From Nostoc sp. LPT (GTDB lineage Bacteria; Cyanobacteriota; Cyanobacteriia; Cyanobacteriales; Nostocaceae), in the NCBI RefSeq assembly GCF_017115165.1, contig NZ_JABXKF010000024.1:62015-126014 (forward strand): 64,000 nt of DNA. The letters run 5' to 3'. The notes under the pieces were generated by a model. That model did not search any database. It worked only from the letters and a program-made list of their open reading frames with translations, and had not been told where the DNA came from. The translations under genes were made by a program, and so were the position numbers. This document shows positions 61,120-64,000 of the stretch, piece by piece (positions within the stretch are counted from its first letter, which is position 1; the number at the start of each line of letters is the position of its first letter).

Positions 61120-61211
61120 TACATCCGTGTCATTAGCCGTCATTGAATTTCTTAAATTGTAGTGCGATCGCGCTGTAATAAAACAGCGCAGTCTTTTCCC
61201 AAAGAACGTTT

Positions 61212-62054
61212 CTACTTATTCCCGCACAATAAACCAAACCGAACTAACCCGCGCTCATAACCGCGACGCATCAACCCCAGTGATAACGCCCCTTGAATGG
61301 TAGTCCAACCGGCATTGAGTAAGCCCCAAAGCGCTTGAGGAGTGAACGCCGAATCAATGACTACATTCCAAAAGGGGGCGACGGCGGTTGACCAATCGGC
61401 GGTGCAAATATTGTTTAATGGAAGTTGACGGGCGATCGCTTTATACTCTGGTAAAGAAATTACATAAGGCAAACAATACACCCGATAAATATCCTGCAAA
61501 TGCTTTTCCTCATCTGCCGTCAGTGGTAAATTATCAGTCGCTCGATGACACCAAGTCACCATAATTAACTTGCCGCCAGGTTTCAATACCCGATAACATT
61601 CTTGGAGAAACTTAGTTTTATCTGGCATGTGTTCGCCACTTTCCAGCGACCAAACCAAATCAAAAGAATTATCAGCAAAGGGCATTGCTTGAGCATTGGC
61701 AACCTGAAACTGAGTTCTCAGACTCAAATTCGCTTCCGTTGCGCGTTCCGATGCTCTGGCAACTTGCACAGGACTTAAAGTAATTCCTGTAGCTTTAGCA
61801 TTAAACTTTTCTGCCAGATATAAAGAACTGCCACCAATACCACAACCCACATCGAGGATATTTTCTGCTGCTTGTACCCCCGCCCAATTGAGCAATTCCT
61901 CAATTAAATCAATTTGCGCTTGCCGACGGTCTTTTTTTTCACTACCAGCAGCCCCGTAGTAGCCGTGGTGCATGTGTTCTCCCCAAATCTGTTCCCACAG
62001 ACCAGAAGAAGCATCGTAGAACTGCTGAATTTGCTGGTAAAGTGTTGCACTCAT
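61212..62054 (-). CDS. gamma-tocopherol methyltransferase-like SAM methyltransferase
   Basis: ILDVGCGIGGSSLYLAEKFNAKATGITLSP; SLESGEHMPDKTKFLQECYRVLKPGGKLIMVTWCHR. Confidence 0.85.
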   Translation of the reverse strand: MSATLYQQIQQFYDASSGLWEQIWGEHMHHGYYGAAGSEKKDRRQAQIDLIEELLNWAGVQAAENILDVGCGIGGSSLYLAEKFNAKATGITLSPVQVARASERATEANLSLRTQFQVANAQAMPFADNSFDLVWSLESGEHMPDKTKFLQECYRVLKPGGKLIMVTWCHRATDNLPLTADEEKHLQDIYRVYCLPYVISLPEYKAIARQLPLNNICTADWSTAVAPFWNVVIDSAFTPQALWGLLNAGWTTIQGALSLGLMRRGYERGLVRFGLLCGNK

Positions 62055-62403
62055 GAAAAAAGTAGTATTGAGACGAAGTAGAATTCAAAAAAAACATATT
62101 GGTAGGCTACCATGTATGTTTTTAATTAAATAAGGGTATTTTTACTTCCAGGAAGGTAAACCGAGAGGGAGCATCTAGTTTTGGCAGATGGACTTTTTTA
62201 GACAACCTATATAGTGCAAGGTTGTTTCATTCTCCAAAGAGCTTTAAAAATCAAGGGTTCTAGTAATGAAAAATTGATTATTTTGTTGCCAGCGTGCCGA
62301 TAAAATGAACTATTTTTCTGATTTTTAAGTGCTTAAAAGTTCATTCCATTGTCGCCCTTACTGACAATTTTCTCGCTAACTATCTTGACATTTTGAATTA
62401 ATT

Positions 62404-63741
62404 ATGACTGTCGCTCGCACAATTTGTTTGGGATTTCTGACTGTCATTGCTGTTGGTACTATCCTGTTGATGATGCCTTTCTCAACTAGCTCTGGTACAT
62501 GGAATAACCTGATTGTGGCACTATTTACCTCGACATCCGCAGTTTGTGTCACCGGTTTATCAGTAGTCGATCCTGGTACTTATTTTTCCTTTTGGGGTCA
62601 GTTATTTATTGCACTTTTAGCTCAAATTGGCGGGTTGGGCTACATGACAACCACCACATTTCTGATTTTGCTCATTGGCCGTAAGTTTGATATGCGGCAA
62701 AAAATTGCCATTCAACAAGCTTTAGACCGACCAGGGATGAGTGGTAGCTCCCAAGTTATCCGTTCAATTATTGCCACGACTTTAATTTTTGAAATTACTG
62801 GAGTCTTCTTACTTTTACTAGCTTTTGTTCCAGAGTATGGGTGGAATCAAGGACTGTGGCTAGCAATTTTTCATAGTATCAATGCTTGGAATAATGCTGG
62901 TTTTAGTTTATTTAAAGATAACTTAATCGGTTATCAGTCATCCTTCTTAGTAGTTTTCACCATCACTATGTTAATTATCTTTGGAGGAATTGGCTATCAG
63001 GTAATTTTAGAAATGTATCTTTGGTTGCGCGATCGCATTTTCCAAAAATCTCTTAAAAAGCAATTGTTATCACTTGATTTTAAAGTTGCAACCAGCACAA
63101 CCATTATATTATTAGCAATCGGGACAATAGCGTTTTTCTGTATAGAAATTAGAAACGCTGAAACATTTGGTTCTCTAAATTTACGTGACCAGATATTAGT
63201 AGCTTGGTTTCAATCAGTTACTCCCAGAACTGCTGGTTTTAACACCATCGATATTAGCAAAATGACCACTGCTGGTCTATTTATTACAATTGCGCTAATG
63301 TTTATTGGTGCAAGTCCCGGTGGTACGGGAGGAGGCATGAAAACAACGACCTTGAGAGTTTTGACCAGTTGCACTCAAGCAATTCTCCAGGAAAAAGAAG
63401 AAGTTTTATTGTACGATCGCAAAATAGCAATAACTTTAATTTTGAAAGCTGTAGGTGTGTTGGTGGGTTCGGTAGCGACTGTGATTTTAGTCACCATTTT
63501 AATTAGCCTCACAGATCCAACATTAGATTTTATTCAAATTTTGTTTGAAGTAGTATCAGCCTTCGCCACGGTAGGGCTTTCTACAGGCATTACAGGAAGT
63601 ATCTCTACAGCAGCAAAGCTGCTCTTAATTGTCACTATGTACGTTGGAAGAGTAGGTATTTTACTGCTGATGTCTGCTGTACTAGGAGACCCCCGCCCTA
63701 GCAGAATTCACTATCCTGAAGAAAATTTACTAGTGGGATAG
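62404..63741 (+). CDS. ktrB: TrkH/KtrB family potassium uptake protein
   Basis: FTSTSAVCVTGLSVVDPGTYF, NAWNNAGFSLF, FQSVTPRTAGFNT, FIGASPGGTGGGMKTTT selectivity-loop motifs. Confidence 0.9.
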   Translation: MTVARTICLGFLTVIAVGTILLMMPFSTSSGTWNNLIVALFTSTSAVCVTGLSVVDPGTYFSFWGQLFIALLAQIGGLGYMTTTTFLILLIGRKFDMRQKIAIQQALDRPGMSGSSQVIRSIIATTLIFEITGVFLLLLAFVPEYGWNQGLWLAIFHSINAWNNAGFSLFKDNLIGYQSSFLVVFTITMLIIFGGIGYQVILEMYLWLRDRIFQKSLKKQLLSLDFKVATSTTIILLAIGTIAFFCIEIRNAETFGSLNLRDQILVAWFQSVTPRTAGFNTIDISKMTTAGLFITIALMFIGASPGGTGGGMKTTTLRVLTSCTQAILQEKEEVLLYDRKIAITLILKAVGVLVGSVATVILVTILISLTDPTLDFIQILFEVVSAFATVGLSTGITGSISTAAKLLLIVTMYVGRVGILLLMSAVLGDPRPSRIHYPEENLLVG

Positions 63742-63924
63742 TTAGGAAGAAGGAGTAGCGAGTAGAGAGTGTGAGGAGAATAATTATTGACAACTGACTA
63801 ATGACCAATGACGAATGACTAAACTGATAAAATATACATTTGAAGGCAAAAATAAAATTTTTAATTCAAGCGGTATAACCGTTTTTTGCCCTAAATACAG
63901 GGAACCATAATAAGGATAAAAAGG

Positions 63925-64000
63925 GTGAATCTGTCATCATTAAGTTTTTTTCGCAGTTTACGTAAAGATAACCAACAATTTGCTGTAATTGGGTTAGGTC
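63925..64000 (+). CDS. ktrA: KtrA/TrkA N-terminal start (partial, runs off right edge)
   Basis: GTG start, VNLSSLSFFRSLRKDNQQFAVIGLG... start of an RCK/Rossmann domain, immediately downstream of ktrB. Confidence 0.65.
   Translation, partial: MNLSSLSFFRSLRKDNQQFAVIGLG

Noticed and set aside
1-64000. tRNA/rRNA genes
   Set aside because: No convincing T-loop/acceptor combination or rRNA stretch was recognised by eye; a tRNAscan-SE run would be decisive.

Overview
The window looks like a chromosomal segment of a heterocyst-forming (Nostoc/Anabaena-type) cyanobacterium. The evidence is many HIP1 sites (GCGATCGC), heptameric STRR repeats and the gene content. The core (about 29-57.4 kb) is a heterocyst envelope glycolipid island. 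It has glycosyltransferases, an epimerase and a DevC/DevB-like exporter pair (hgdA/hgdC/hgdB-like) on the minus strand. Divergent to these is a Pfa-like polyketide synthase cluster (hglE, hglD, hglC, a PfaD-like reductase, hglB), followed by hetN and hetI. The flanks carry housekeeping genes: pyrF-pyrE fusion, class III ADH, avtA, rimM, phosphoketolase, arginine dihydrolase/ornithine cyclodeaminase, rpaA-like regulator, gamma-tocopherol methyltransferase and ktrB/ktrA. They also carry accessory material: a HigBA-type toxin-antitoxin pair, a TIR/deoxyribosyltransferase-like protein, a pentapeptide-repeat protein and an SLH protein. The most unusual signals are: (1) a 41-bp hairpin repeat family with compensatory stem changes, one copy splitting a DUF29 gene and another apparently carrying a nested insertion between hglB and hetN; (2) an IS4-type transposase relic interrupted by a different repeat; (3) a single in-frame amber codon in phosphoketolase; (4) a ketoreductase split across the hglE/hglD boundary by a hairpin-containing spacer; (5) a HetN-like SDR with no RGSGR peptide; (6) a 6 x 21-bp palindromic array; (7) several decayed gene fragments in intergenic regions. 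All calls come from reading the sequence and the ORF translations. No database search was run.
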